A stretch of DNA of 64,000 bases, taken from the NCBI RefSeq assembly GCF_014652575.1, contig NZ_BMZB01000003.1:310001-374000 (forward strand), in the 5' to 3' direction. Under the pieces are notes generated by a model. It made no database searches. It was not told the DNA's origin and saw nothing but the letters and a program-made list of their open reading frames with translations. Each line of letters starts with the position of its first letter. Position 1 is the first letter of the stretch. The position numbers and the translations under genes are program-made. Source of the stretch: Asticcacaulis endophyticus. GTDB lineage: Bacteria; Pseudomonadota; Alphaproteobacteria; Caulobacterales; Caulobacteraceae. Below are positions 9,329 to 17,525 of this stretch, piece after piece.

Positions 9329-9634
9329 TTAGTGCGTCCAGGACTGCCTGCGATTGTAGGCAAAGTTATCAGCATAGGCCTTAATGATCTTGGGCGGCAC
9401 TTCAGGCTCGATCAGGCGAAAGGCAATGCCATGATGTTCGGCATAATTGATGGCCTGATCCTTGGTTTCAAAGGTCAGACGCACTTGCGCACGCGTATCG
9501 GCAGAACTAATCCACCCCATGAGCGGATCAGGATGACGCGCTGACGCAGGTTCAAACTCCAATACCCAATCCTGAGTCTTCGCCTTGCCCGACTGCATGG
9601 CGGTTTTAGCGGGTTTGAAAATGCGTGCAAACAT
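9329..9634 (-). CDS. NDUFS4-family NADH dehydrogenase accessory subunit (ETC complex I subunit)
   Basis: Supernumerary 18-kDa-type subunit of respiratory complex I, found in alphaproteobacteria and mitochondria. The 101-residue protein is almost entirely the NDUFS4 domain, with WVLEFEP, MGWISSADTRAQVRLTF and YAEHHGIAFRL, the core family segments. The ATG at 9634 is preferred: a GGAG lies eight bases upstream, while an in-frame GTG at 9640 sits too close to that site. It is encoded about 12 kb outside the nuo operon also present in this window. Confidence 0.9.
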   Translation of the reverse strand: MFARIFKPAKTAMQSGKAKTQDWVLEFEPASARHPDPLMGWISSADTRAQVRLTFETKDQAINYAEHHGIAFRLIEPEVPPKIIKAYADNFAYNRRQSWTH

Positions 9635-9729
9635 ACTCACGTCTCCTGCAAGAATCCGAAAAGGCTTCTCTTTGGCTAGTTACTATCAAAGTCCGGCAAA
9701 AGCAAACCCAGCCATATGGTTTGCACATT

Positions 9730-9760
9730 AAAAAAGCGGCTCTAAACGAACCGCTTTTTT
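9730..9760 (-). terminator. Terminator hairpin after tRNA-Pro(CGG)
   Basis: An AAAAAAGCGG...CCGCTTTTTT inverted repeat lies immediately downstream of tRNA-Pro on the minus strand, giving a G/C stem followed by a T-run in either direction. A near copy follows the second tRNA-Pro gene. Confidence 0.75.
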
Positions 9761-9763
9761 AAA

Positions 9764-9840
9764 TGGTCGGGGTGAGAGGATTCGAACCTCCGGCCTCCTC
9801 GTCCCGAACGAGGCGCGCTACCAGGCTGCGCCACACCCCG
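9764..9840 (-). tRNA. tRNA-Pro (anticodon CGG)
   Basis: Minus-strand cloverleaf. Acceptor CGGGGTG pairs with CACCCCG, the anticodon loop TTCGGGA lies between CCTCG and CGAGG, the T-loop is GGTTCGAATCC, and CCA is encoded. It reads CCG codons. Confidence 0.97.
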
Positions 9841-9857
9841 ACGCTCTGGGAAGCGGT

Positions 9858-9886
9858 TGTTTAGTCGCCGCGCATTTCTTTGGCAA
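9858..9886 (-). promoter_or_regulatory. Candidate promoter for tRNA-Pro(CGG)
   Basis: On the minus strand TTGCCA (9881-9886) is followed after 17 bases by TAAACA (9858-9863), placed about 18 bases before the tRNA 5' end. The spacing is good and the -10 match is moderate. Confidence 0.35.
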
Positions 9887-9948
9887 GAGTTACGCGTATA
9901 AATTCTTTTGGGTTTTTATTTTTCAGTGGAAGTCTGAAACTCAGACAT

Positions 9949-9980
9949 AAAAAAAGCGGCTCGAAACGAACCGCTCTCTT
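9949..9980 (-). terminator. Terminator-like hairpin after tRNA-Pro(TGG)
   Basis: AAAAAAAGCGG...CCGCTCTCTTT resembles the hairpin after the other tRNA-Pro gene. On the minus strand the stem is followed by an A/T-rich TTTTTTT run. Confidence 0.65.
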
Positions 9981-9984
9981 TAAA

Positions 9985-10061
<77 letters not shown>

Positions 10062-10085
10062 ACGTCTCTTGTGTAAGAGGCGCGC

Positions 10086-10114
10086 TTATTGCCACTTAAG
10101 CCTTTGCGCCGCAA
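10086..10114 (-). promoter_or_regulatory. Candidate promoter for tRNA-Pro(TGG)
   Basis: On the minus strand TTGCGG (10109-10114) is followed after 17 bases by CAATAA (10086-10091), about 25 bases before the tRNA. The match is moderate. Confidence 0.35.
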
Positions 10115-10141
10115 GCCCTATTTGCTCACGTAAAGCAGGTT

Positions 10142-10663
10142 TTACGATTTTACTGTGAAAAAGGGGTGTATAATCTGATCTCCGACCTTAATGCCCATCT
10201 TGTCAGCAAGCCCCCCTTGGATTTCGAGCACCCCTTTGGCGGGCGCGAATGATGGTAACGGGGTCTCGTCAAACGGTTGCGCCTGTTTTTGAATGGAGAC
10301 AATTCGGCCTTGGGGTGAAATGTAAATAATATCAAGAGGAATAACTGTATTCTTCATCCAGAAGGCACGCTCGGATGTATCCGGAAACTCAAACAGCATC
10401 CCCTGATCTTCCGGCAGATTTTTACGATACATCAGGCCCTGCTCACGCTCAGAAAAGTCATCGGCGATTTCAACCCGGAACTCATGCAAGGCGGTCGGCG
10501 TTTTTACGGTTAATGGCTCAAGCGCCGAATACGGCTTTATTTGAGCATTGTCAGCAAGCGGTTTTGCACATGCGCTAAGACCGGCGAACGCCACCGCCAC
10601 AGATAGCATAACTGCGGTCAGGGATGATGCTACAGAGCCAGTTTTTAGATGAAGATTCGGCAT
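10142..10663 (-). CDS. DUF192 (UPF0127) lipoprotein
   Basis: Small secreted protein of unknown biochemical role. The DUF192 domain covers about residues 55-170 and carries [29 protein letters not shown] and the C-terminal [13 protein letters not shown] with GDQI, all family hallmarks. From the ATG at 10663 (173 residues) there is an excellent AGGAAGG ribosome site and a leader ending in the lipobox LSAC at residue 32, predicting a lipoprotein. A further upstream in-frame start at 10702 adds 13 residues with a poorer site. It lies downstream of the two-domain cold-shock gene, a pairing common in alphaproteobacteria. Confidence 0.88.
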   Translation of the reverse strand: MPNLHLKTGSVASSLTAVMLSVAVAFAGLSACAKPLADNAQIKPYSALEPLTVKTPTALHEFRVEIADDFSEREQGLMYRKNLPEDQGMLFEFPDTSERAFWMKNTVIPLDIIYISPQGRIVSIQKQAQPFDETPLPSFAPAKGVLEIQGGLADKMGIKVGDQIIHPFFTVKS

Positions 10664-10743
10664 AAAAAATACCTTCCTGAATAACTCAGGAATGTATGAC
10701 ATAGAGACTCACCTATGGCCAGAGTAACCCGGCCACAATGCAA

Positions 10744-11310
10744 TCAGGCAAAAGCCTTGGGCTGAACTTCCGTAACAACCAGGCCTTTAGGGCCTTCCCC
10801 AAAACGAACCATGATAATTTCACCTTGCTGGACATCTTCGAGCCCAAAGCGGCGAAGCGTCTCAATATGAATGAAAATGTCGGTCGGATCATTTCCGCGC
10901 ACAACGAAACCGTAGCCTTTGGTACGATTAAACCATTTTATGGTGGCGGCTTCCAAGTCGCCCACGGTTATGGCGTTTACGGCGGCACTGGAATGAGGCT
11001 TTGCATCTGATACAGTCGAACGTACCGGCGAGACAGCACCTTGTTCACCCAAATGATCAATCTGGATAACCTGCCATCCTTTAGCGCGTTTAGCGATCTT
11101 ACAGCTTATCTCAGCACCTTCGTTCGCCGCGTCACGACCGATGTCGCGTAAACTTGAAATATGCAAAAGCACATCACGCATACTGGTGAGTGAAGAATCC
11201 TGCGGGACAATAAATCCGTAACCCTTGGTTGTATCAAACCACTTGACATGACCATTGATTTCGACGAGCGGCTCAGCTTCAGCTCGATTATTCAATTCGT
11301 ACAAACTCAT
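10744..11310 (-). CDS. Two-domain cold-shock protein (CspC/CspD-like)
   Basis: Nucleic-acid-binding protein with two cold-shock OB domains, likely an RNA chaperone or anti-termination factor. Domain 1 (about residues 17-85) has the RNP1-like [15 protein letters not shown] and HISSLRDIG. Domain 2 (about 120-186) has [14 protein letters not shown] and [14 protein letters not shown] Ser/Ala linker separates them. The 188-residue double-domain form is the type described in Caulobacter CspC/CspD, which act in stationary phase rather than as classic cold-induced proteins. A GAGGG site precedes the ATG. The long AT-rich leader upstream is described separately. Confidence 0.92.
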   Translation of the reverse strand: MSLYELNNRAEAEPLVEINGHVKWFDTTKGYGFIVPQDSSLTSMRDVLLHISSLRDIGRDAANEGAEISCKIAKRAKGWQVIQIDHLGEQGAVSPVRSTVSDAKPHSSAAVNAITVGDLEAATIKWFNRTKGYGFVVRGNDPTDIFIHIETLRRFGLEDVQQGEIIMVRFGEGPKGLVVTEVQPKAFA

Positions 11311-11482
11311 AATCCCTCACCACGCCATATAACTTCATCAAGCATAAATATTAATAACACGGATATCCCAAAATAGGGAGGCTCTTTTGATTCTTTTTCT
11401 CAAAAAATGCGAAAGTATCCCCCGTGCAACAACCCCCGGTAACCCTGCGCTGTCATCACGGCTTAAGGTTAATCGAACACGT

Positions 11483-11512
11483 AATATATATTAAATTTAG
11501 CGAATATGTCAG
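11483..11512 (-). promoter_or_regulatory. Candidate promoter of the cold-shock gene with long leader
   Basis: On the minus strand CTGACA (11507-11512), an 18-base spacer and TATATT (11483-11488) predict a start near 11476, leaving a leader of about 165 bases before the ATG at 11310. Long structured leaders are typical of cold-shock genes. Confidence 0.4.
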
Positions 11513-11531
11513 TCTTGTTTCAAAACCTTTG

Positions 11532-11564
11532 CGATAGTGGCTTAAAATCAACACTATCGTTTTT
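11532..11564. terminator. Inverted repeat between tRNA-Glu and cold-shock gene
   Basis: CGATAGTG (11532-11539) and CACTATCG (11552-11559) form an eight-base-pair stem with a 12-base loop, followed on the plus strand by TTTTT. It lies about 20-50 bases past the 3' end of the tRNA-Glu pair (minus strand) and may end that transcript. Confidence 0.45.
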
Positions 11565-11583
11565 CAGGGAAACAGTCAGGCGC

Positions 11584-11658
11584 TGGTAGTCCCTAGGGGA
11601 GTCGAACCCCTCTCTTCAGGTTGAAAACCTGACGTCCTAACCGATAGACGAAGGGACC
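11584..11658 (-). tRNA. tRNA-Glu (anticodon TTC), copy 1
   Basis: Minus-strand cloverleaf with acceptor GGTCCCT/AGGGACT, anticodon loop TTTTCAA between TCAGG and CCTGA, T-arm GGGGTTCGACTCCCC and encoded CCA. It is identical over its full 75 bases to the second copy 38 bases upstream in the transcript. Confidence 0.97.
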
Positions 11659-11696
11659 ACGTGCGCATCTATTAAGCCGTTTAACCGGCAATCTCT

Positions 11697-11771
11697 TGGT
11701 AGTCCCTAGGGGAGTCGAACCCCTCTCTTCAGGTTGAAAACCTGACGTCCTAACCGATAGACGAAGGGACC
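11697..11771 (-). tRNA. tRNA-Glu (anticodon TTC), copy 2
   Basis: Identical to the neighbouring tRNA-Glu. The two are separated by 38 bases and are probably one transcript. Confidence 0.97.
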
Positions 11772-11788
11772 ACATCAAGAGGTGCGCT

Positions 11789-11816
11789 TGATAGCGTCAC
11801 AAAATAAACGATGCAA
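11789..11816 (-). promoter_or_regulatory. Candidate promoter for the tRNA-Glu pair
   Basis: On the minus strand TTGCAT (11811-11816) is followed after 16 bases by CTATCA (11789-11794), about 18 bases before the first tRNA. Confidence 0.35.
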
Positions 11817-11853
11817 GCCTTATTTTCGGTATTTTAAATCGACTTGTGAATAT

Positions 11854-13710
11854 CTAAGTTCGGACTTGGGCGACGTCCTCGATCTCAAGCTGCACCCCTT
11901 TGCGGCCCATATAATCGTCCGCTTTCAATCGTCCGGCGACATGTACCCGGCCGGGCGGGCGAAGCAGCATCTCTCCAATAGCGGTATCTTCTGCGCGCCA
12001 GGCTATAGCCTTTATTCTATGGCCGCGGTCATCATCCAGTTGAACCCGAATGTGGCCGCCCTTCATGACAGTCGCATAGCTGACAAGCATATGAGAGAAG
12101 GCAAACACGGGCTCCGGGTTACCTTGTCCGAACGGTGCCATAATCTCAAATTGCTCCAGAAGATCACGCGTAGCCCCGGCACAGCTTAGGGCGGCGTCTA
12201 TTTCCAGCCTCTCCCGCACGGCTTCATTACCTACTTGCTGGCGCACCTGCGCGTTCAGAAAACTGCGCAATTCATCAATCCTATCGCGCATGACGCTAAG
12301 TCCCGCCGCCATAGCATGGCCGCCACCGGAAATAGCGATACCGGCCTCAAAGGCAGCCCCCACGGCATGGCCCAGATTTATCCCCGGCTGAGACCGCCCG
12401 GAGCCCTTGCCTATCCCCGAAATGGGATCAATGCCGATAACGATAACCGGCTTACGCCAACGCTCACGTAAACGACCGGCGACGATTCCGATGACCCCCG
12501 GATGCCAGCCCTCATGAGCCACGATAATTACATCATCGTCCTTAGCCAGCAGATTTTCGCGCTCAGCTATGGCAATCGCCTGCTCCAGCACTTCAGCTTC
12601 GACCTCACGACGGGTCTTGTTGAGTTCATCCAGTTCCTGCGCCAGAAGCCGCGCTTCACCCGCGTCATCAGTTGACAGTAGCCGCACCCCAAGATCGGCG
12701 CGCCCTACCCGGCCGCCAGCATTTATCCGGGGACCAATGACAAAACCTGAATGAAAAACGCTCATCAGGCTGTTGGCGCCATCCTTTTGTTTAAGATCCA
12801 ACCCCGCCACTTCAATCAGTGCCTTGATGCCGGTATTATCAAGGCGCGACATGACCTTAAGCCCCTGCGAAGCCAGCGCACGGTTAAAGCCGGTAAGCGC
12901 CGTGACGTCACAAATGGCCCCAAGGGCCGCCAGATCCAGCCACTGGCGCAAATCCGGTTTGGCGCGTGCGGCAAAAAGCCCTCGCCGCTCGGCCTCACGA
13001 TTGAGGGCCGCCAGAACCACGAACACAACACCAGCCGCGGCCAGGTTTCCTTGCCCGGACTGACAGTCTGGTCGGTTAGGGTTTACGACGGCCAGACATT
13101 TCGGTGGGGCTTCACGCATCAGGTGGTGATCAATCACAACTACATCAAGGCCAATGGATGCCGCATACTCAAGGGCATGATGCGCCGAAGCCCCGCAATC
13201 AACTGTGACCACCAGATCAGCGCCATTGGCTTTTAATGTATCAAAGGCCGCGACAGACGGTCCATACCCCTCCGTCAGCCGGTCAGGCACGTAGACCTGA
13301 AGTTCATGACCCATATGACGATACCAGCGCACCAACTGGGCGGCACTGGTCGCACCATCGACATCGTAATCCGCAAAAACGTAGATCGACTTGTTATGTT
13401 CCAGCGCATCCAGCATGGCCGCAACCAGAACCGGCATGTCCGCAAACCCTTCCGGATCGGGAAACAAGGCCTTCAGGGTCGGTTGCAGGTAATCCTCAAG
13501 CCCCTCTGGGGTAATACCGCGACCCGCAATGGATTGGGCTATCGGCTCCAGATACGCTCCGGGTATCTCGCCTTTCATGGTAAGCAGATTTGTGATCCGA
13601 TGCACATCATCTGACGGAGTGTTCAGGCCGTGACGTTGACTCCAGATGCGCCCCGTTGCGGAACGGCTTACATCAAGATAGGCGGTAATAGTCTGAGAAT
13701 CTGGCGTCAC
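11854..13710 (-). CDS. recJ: Single-stranded-DNA-specific exonuclease RecJ
   Basis: 5'-3' single-strand DNA exonuclease of the DHH phosphoesterase superfamily, used in recombination and mismatch repair. The 618-residue protein has motif I FADYDVDGATSAA, VTVDCGAS, the VVIDHHLM signature, the C-terminal DHHA1-type GISGGGHAMAAG (seen here as AISGGGHAMAAGL) and an OB-fold at the end. The first start is a GTG at 13710, ten bases after the glpX stop, and no better methionine exists before the conserved region. Length is normal for RecJ. It appears translationally downstream of glpX. Confidence 0.96.
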   Translation of the reverse strand: MTPDSQTITAYLDVSRSATGRIWSQRHGLNTPSDDVHRITNLLTMKGEIPGAYLEPIAQSIAGRGITPEGLEDYLQPTLKALFPDPEGFADMPVLVAAMLDALEHNKSIYVFADYDVDGATSAAQLVRWYRHMGHELQVYVPDRLTEGYGPSVAAFDTLKANGADLVVTVDCGASAHHALEYAASIGLDVVVIDHHLMREAPPKCLAVVNPNRPDCQSGQGNLAAAGVVFVVLAALNREAERRGLFAARAKPDLRQWLDLAALGAICDVTALTGFNRALASQGLKVMSRLDNTGIKALIEVAGLDLKQKDGANSLMSVFHSGFVIGPRINAGGRVGRADLGVRLLSTDDAGEARLLAQELDELNKTRREVEAEVLEQAIAIAERENLLAKDDDVIIVAHEGWHPGVIGIVAGRLRERWRKPVIVIGIDPISGIGKGSGRSQPGINLGHAVGAAFEAGIAISGGGHAMAAGLSVMRDRIDELRSFLNAQVRQQVGNEAVRERLEIDAALSCAGATRDLLEQFEIMAPFGQGNPEPVFAFSHMLVSYATVMKGGHIRVQLDDDRGHRIKAIAWRAEDTAIGEMLLRPPGRVHVAGRLKADDYMGRKGVQLEIEDVAQVRT

Positions 13711-13720
13711 AATATGTCCA

Positions 13721-14683
13721 TCAAAGGGGTCTGCGCATCGATAACTTACGGATCGTGCGGGTCTTTGACATCATAACCAGAGTCTCAGTTGTGACAAACG
13801 CTTCCCCACGTCCTGACAGTTCTTTTTGAACCCCCTTCAAGAGGGCGCCGTGGGTTACACCGGTCGCTATAAAAACAGCATCAGAGCTTACCAGATCGTC
13901 CAGCATGTATTTGCGGTCGAAATCAGTTACACCCAACCTGACGGCGCGACCGCGCTCATCATCGTTTCTAAACACCAGACGCCCCTGAAATTGCCCGCCA
14001 ACACATTTTAAGGCGGCGCAGGCCAAAACACCTTCCGGCGCGCCCCCCTGACCAAGATAAATATCAATAGCCGTTTCAGGCTGAGCCGTGTGAATGACGC
14101 CGGCCACGTCGCCATCAGTTATAAGGTGAACCCGCGCGCCTGATTTACGAAGTGACGAAATGATCTGCTCGTGACGGGGTCTATCCAACACGCACGCCAC
14201 GATTTCATTGACCTTTACCCCCTTGGCTTTAGCAAGGTTATGGACATTTTCTTCAGGTGTCGCATCCAGATCTATAGTGCCTTCGGGATAACCGGGACCG
14301 ATAGCTATTTTGTCCATATAGGTGTCGGGCGCATGCAAAAGCCCCCCGCGCGGGGCAAAAGCGATTACCGCCAACGCATTAGCCATCGCCTTTGCCGCAA
14401 GCGTGGTGCCCTCTAGTGGATCAAGGGCTATATCAATCTGCGGCCCTTTGCCCGTGCCGACGGTTTCCCCGATATAAAGCATCGGGGCCTCGTCGCGCTC
14501 TCCTTCGCCTATAACAATGCGGCCATCCATATCGATAGAATTAAGCGCCGTACGCATAGCATCAACGGCCGCCTGATCTGCGGCCTTTTCATCACCGCCC
14601 CCCACCTGAGAAAAGGCCGCAATAGCAGCTTCTTCAGCCACACGCACGACGTCAAGGCTGAGCGTAAAATCTGTAATTGGCAT
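13721..14683 (-). CDS. glpX: Class II fructose-1,6-bisphosphatase
   Basis: Hydrolyses fructose 1,6-bisphosphate to fructose 6-phosphate in gluconeogenesis. The 320-residue protein has the GlpX metal-site motifs GEGERDEAPMLYIGE and DPLEGTT (about residues 60-95), then GYPEGTIDLD, and the YLGQGGAPEGVLA substrate segment. It is of the GlpX type, not the class I Fbp type. An AGGAAG lies upstream of the ATG. It precedes recJ with a ten-base gap, an order seen in Caulobacterales. Confidence 0.96.
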   Translation of the reverse strand: MPITDFTLSLDVVRVAEEAAIAAFSQVGGGDEKAADQAAVDAMRTALNSIDMDGRIVIGEGERDEAPMLYIGETVGTGKGPQIDIALDPLEGTTLAAKAMANALAVIAFAPRGGLLHAPDTYMDKIAIGPGYPEGTIDLDATPEENVHNLAKAKGVKVNEIVACVLDRPRHEQIISSLRKSGARVHLITDGDVAGVIHTAQPETAIDIYLGQGGAPEGVLACAALKCVGGQFQGRLVFRNDDERGRAVRLGVTDFDRKYMLDDLVSSDAVFIATGVTHGALLKGVQKELSGRGEAFVTTETLVMMSKTRTIRKLSMRRPL

Positions 14684-14727
14684 GTTTTTCTTATGCTTCC
14701 TGGCCTGAGTTTAGTTTTTAAATTATG

Positions 14728-15237
14728 TTATCTGTCTGGAGATGGCGGGAGAGCTACCCTGGCGCGGGTAGACAGAGCAAACTGATGGATGTCACCGCAA
14801 TTGTTCTTTGTCACGGGCTGGCTAAGATCGGCATTGAGACGCGCACGGACGCTTGAGCTGTAGGAGGCGGGGTCGATAGCATCCCACTTCAGACCCGTCA
14901 CGGCTTGCTCCAGTGTATCCTCGCGAGCTTTGATATCGCTCACCCGCTGTTTGATATCGGATGATGTCGGAATATTGTCAGGCGCCGCGGGAAAATTGGA
15001 CCATTTGGGAAAGCCCTTTTCATCACGCTCAATATCCCTGACAACTGTCGCGGTGGGAATTGATGGGGCCGATTCTGGCGCATCTGATGTCGTGACTAAA
15101 GGCGCAGCCGCGACAGAAGGTGTATCGGCACGGCAGATAACATCGCCTCGAATAGGGGCTTGTGTCTGCGAAAATGCCGAATGCGGCAGCAGGCCTAATG
15201 CACTAAGCGCAATAATAGAAATGTAACGCCTATTCAT
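14728..15237 (-). CDS. Secreted hypothetical protein
   Basis: I do not recognise this family. From the ATG at 15237 (169 residues) there is a clear AAGGAG site upstream and a signal peptide ending SAFSQ (cleavage near residue 23). An upstream in-frame start at 15267 would add ten polar residues and is unlikely. The mature part has two cysteines (in DVICRAD and KNNCGD) that could form a disulphide, a proline/threonine-rich stretch, and a short helical region (SDIKQRVSDIKAREDTLEQA). It is probably periplasmic. It precedes glpX by about 45 bases in the same direction. Confidence 0.6.
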   Translation of the reverse strand: MNRRYISIIALSALGLLPHSAFSQTQAPIRGDVICRADTPSVAAAPLVTTSDAPESAPSIPTATVVRDIERDEKGFPKWSNFPAAPDNIPTSSDIKQRVSDIKAREDTLEQAVTGLKWDAIDPASYSSSVRARLNADLSQPVTKNNCGDIHQFALSTRARVALPPSPDR

Positions 15238-15414
15238 ATCAGCGGCTCCTTTGTGTGAGCTTACCATACGCCCTCACCAGATCGGCAGTAATAAAACCCT
15301 ATGACACGATCTGAAAGGAAAAAAATGACCTAACGATGTCACACAATCTGCCCATCGCCTGATTATGTTGATATGATCACTCAAAAGGTCATAATTCATA
15401 GCAAAGGGATTTAC

Positions 15415-17463
15415 ATGCCGCCTGCCCGCCCCCCTAAAGCGAAATCCCAAACTGGCTCTGCTCCGAAGTTACAGACCGAAACAAAAACATTAGAAAAAGA
15501 TAGTAACAATAAGACTAAAAAGGTTTTATTGGCTAAAGAAGAAGCGCCCTCGCGCAAGGCGCCTCCGAAAAAATCTACTCCCAAAGCATCCATAAAACCA
15601 ACGTCAGATGAGGCAGAACATCACAAATCGCCTCAGCCACAGCCTGATATACCTAAAGATGGCACGGCTTCAGCATTTAATCCGGATGCCCTGAAAAATC
15701 TTGAAGACCTGTCACTAAATCTGGCCAAGGCGGCGATGACGGCACAGAGCGCTCTGGCTCAAACCCTATTCAAACCTCATGATGTGACGGAGAATGTGCC
15801 GTCCGATCCGTTTCAGGTCGGCCCCGCCATGACCACAGTGGCCAATGCTCTGGCGTCAAATCCTGATAAGCTCGTTAATGCGCAAACCGAACTCATGACG
15901 GGCTACTTACAGCTTTGGGCTGCTATGACCCGGCGCAGTCTCGGCGCCGATGACAATACCGAAATGCCCTCAGCCAAAATCAAGGATAAACGGTTTTCTG
16001 ATCCCAGGTGGGAGCAAAATGTCATTTTCGATATGATGCGGCAATCCTATTTGCTGTCGTCTAACTGGTTAAACAACCTTATTTCATCCGTAGAAGGCAT
16101 TGATCCCATTGCTAAAAGGCGTGCCGAGTTTTTCACAAAACTGGTAACCGATGCCTTTTCACCGTCAAATTTCCTGATGTCCAACCCGGCCGCACTCGAC
16201 ACGCTAATGAGCACAAACGGCGAAAGTCTGGTCAAGGGGATGCAGAAATTTGCCGAGGATCTCGCGCGCGGTGATGGCAAGCTCAAGATTTCACAAGCTG
16301 ACTACGCACACTTTGAAGTCGGCAAGAACGTCGCCACGACGCCGGGAAAAGTTATTTATCGAAATGCCTTTTTTGAACTTTTGCAGTACACGCCTACGAC
16401 CGAAAACGTGCGTGAAATCCCCCTGCTCATTTTCCCGCCGTGGATCAACAAGTTCTACATACTTGATCTACAACCTAAGAACTCCCTGATTAAATGGCTG
16501 ACAGATCAGGGATTTTCAGTTTTCGTGACCTCCTGGGTAAACCCAGATGCATCTATGAAGGATGTCACCTTTGAGGACTATCTTACCCAAGGTGTCTATG
16601 AAGCCATAAAGCAAGTCATGGCCCAGTGCGGTACCAAAACCGTTAATGCTGTCGGTTACTGCATCGGCGGGACGTTATTGGGCACGGCTCTGGCTCATAT
16701 GGCCGCCAAAGGTGACAAAAGCATAGGCTCAGCCACCTTTTTTACAGCTCAGCACGACTTCTCCGAAGCGGGCGATTTGCTCCTTTTTACCAACAACGCA
16801 TGGATCGACGAGCTGGAGCGGCAGATGGATGCGGCGGGCGGGGTTTTGCCGGGTGCGGCTATGGCCGATACGTTCAACGCTTTGCGCGCCAATGATCTTG
16901 TCTGGTCATTCTTTGTGAATAACTACCTGATGGGTAAGGACCTTACGGCATTTGATCTGTTGTGTTGGAACGCTGATCAAACGCGTATGCCCAAGGCATT
17001 GCATATGTTTTATCTGCGTAAATTCTACAATGAAAACGCCCTTTCCAAAGGCGAACTGGAACTGGGCGGCATTAAGATTGATCTTAAAAACGTAAAAATT
17101 CCGATATTTACTCAGGCCGGTCGCGAAGATCACATTGCCCCCCCTCTATCTGTGTTTAAAGGGGCGAAAATGTTTGGCGGAGACGTCACCTATGTTCTCG
17201 CCGGGTCAGGGCACATTGCCGGTGTCGTCAATCCACCCGCCGCGCATAAGTACATGCACTGGATCAATGATAATCTGTCTACCGCGGCAAGTTATGATGA
17301 CTGGTTCTCAAAAGCGTCCGAGCATGCCGGATCATGGTGGCCCTATTGGGCTGAGTGGCTGCATGCCAAATCCGGTGATTGGGTTGAGGCGCGCGATCCC
17401 TCCAAAGGCCAGCTCAAACCCATTATGGACGCACCGGGCAGCTATGTGATGGTCAAATCCTAA
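15415..17463 (+). CDS. phaC: Class I poly(3-hydroxyalkanoate) synthase with long N-terminal extension
   Basis: Polymerises 3-hydroxyacyl-CoA into polyhydroxyalkanoate on storage granules. From the ATG at 15415 (AAAGGGA site upstream; an alternative ATG is at 15373) the protein has 682 residues. The PhaC lipase-like box GYCIGG holds the nucleophile Cys at about 416, the acid Asp at about 572 (GREDHIAP) and His at about 600 (SGHIAG). The conserved core begins near residue 90. Before it is a Lys/Pro/Ser-rich, low-complexity tail of about 85 residues, longer than in typical 560-600 residue class I enzymes. No phaA, phaB or phasin gene is adjacent. Confidence 0.93.
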   Translation: MPPARPPKAKSQTGSAPKLQTETKTLEKDSNNKTKKVLLAKEEAPSRKAPPKKSTPKASIKPTSDEAEHHKSPQPQPDIPKDGTASAFNPDALKNLEDLSLNLAKAAMTAQSALAQTLFKPHDVTENVPSDPFQVGPAMTTVANALASNPDKLVNAQTELMTGYLQLWAAMTRRSLGADDNTEMPSAKIKDKRFSDPRWEQNVIFDMMRQSYLLSSNWLNNLISSVEGIDPIAKRRAEFFTKLVTDAFSPSNFLMSNPAALDTLMSTNGESLVKGMQKFAEDLARGDGKLKISQADYAHFEVGKNVATTPGKVIYRNAFFELLQYTPTTENVREIPLLIFPPWINKFYILDLQPKNSLIKWLTDQGFSVFVTSWVNPDASMKDVTFEDYLTQGVYEAIKQVMAQCGTKTVNAVGYCIGGTLLGTALAHMAAKGDKSIGSATFFTAQHDFSEAGDLLLFTNNAWIDELERQMDAAGGVLPGAAMADTFNALRANDLVWSFFVNNYLMGKDLTAFDLLCWNADQTRMPKALHMFYLRKFYNENALSKGELELGGIKIDLKNVKIPIFTQAGREDHIAPPLSVFKGAKMFGGDVTYVLAGSGHIAGVVNPPAAHKYMHWINDNLSTAASYDDWFSKASEHAGSWWPYWAEWLHAKSGDWVEARDPSKGQLKPIMDAPGSYVMVKS

Positions 17464-17525
17464 GCTGGACTTGTATATTGTATACACTCAAAGTAAGGGT
17501 AAGGTCGTGTTACCGGAGCTAAGAC

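Noticed and set aside
11593-11778. Small minus-strand open frame across the tRNA-Glu genes
   Set aside because: It lies over the two tRNA genes, and its repeated peptide only reflects the identical tRNA copies.
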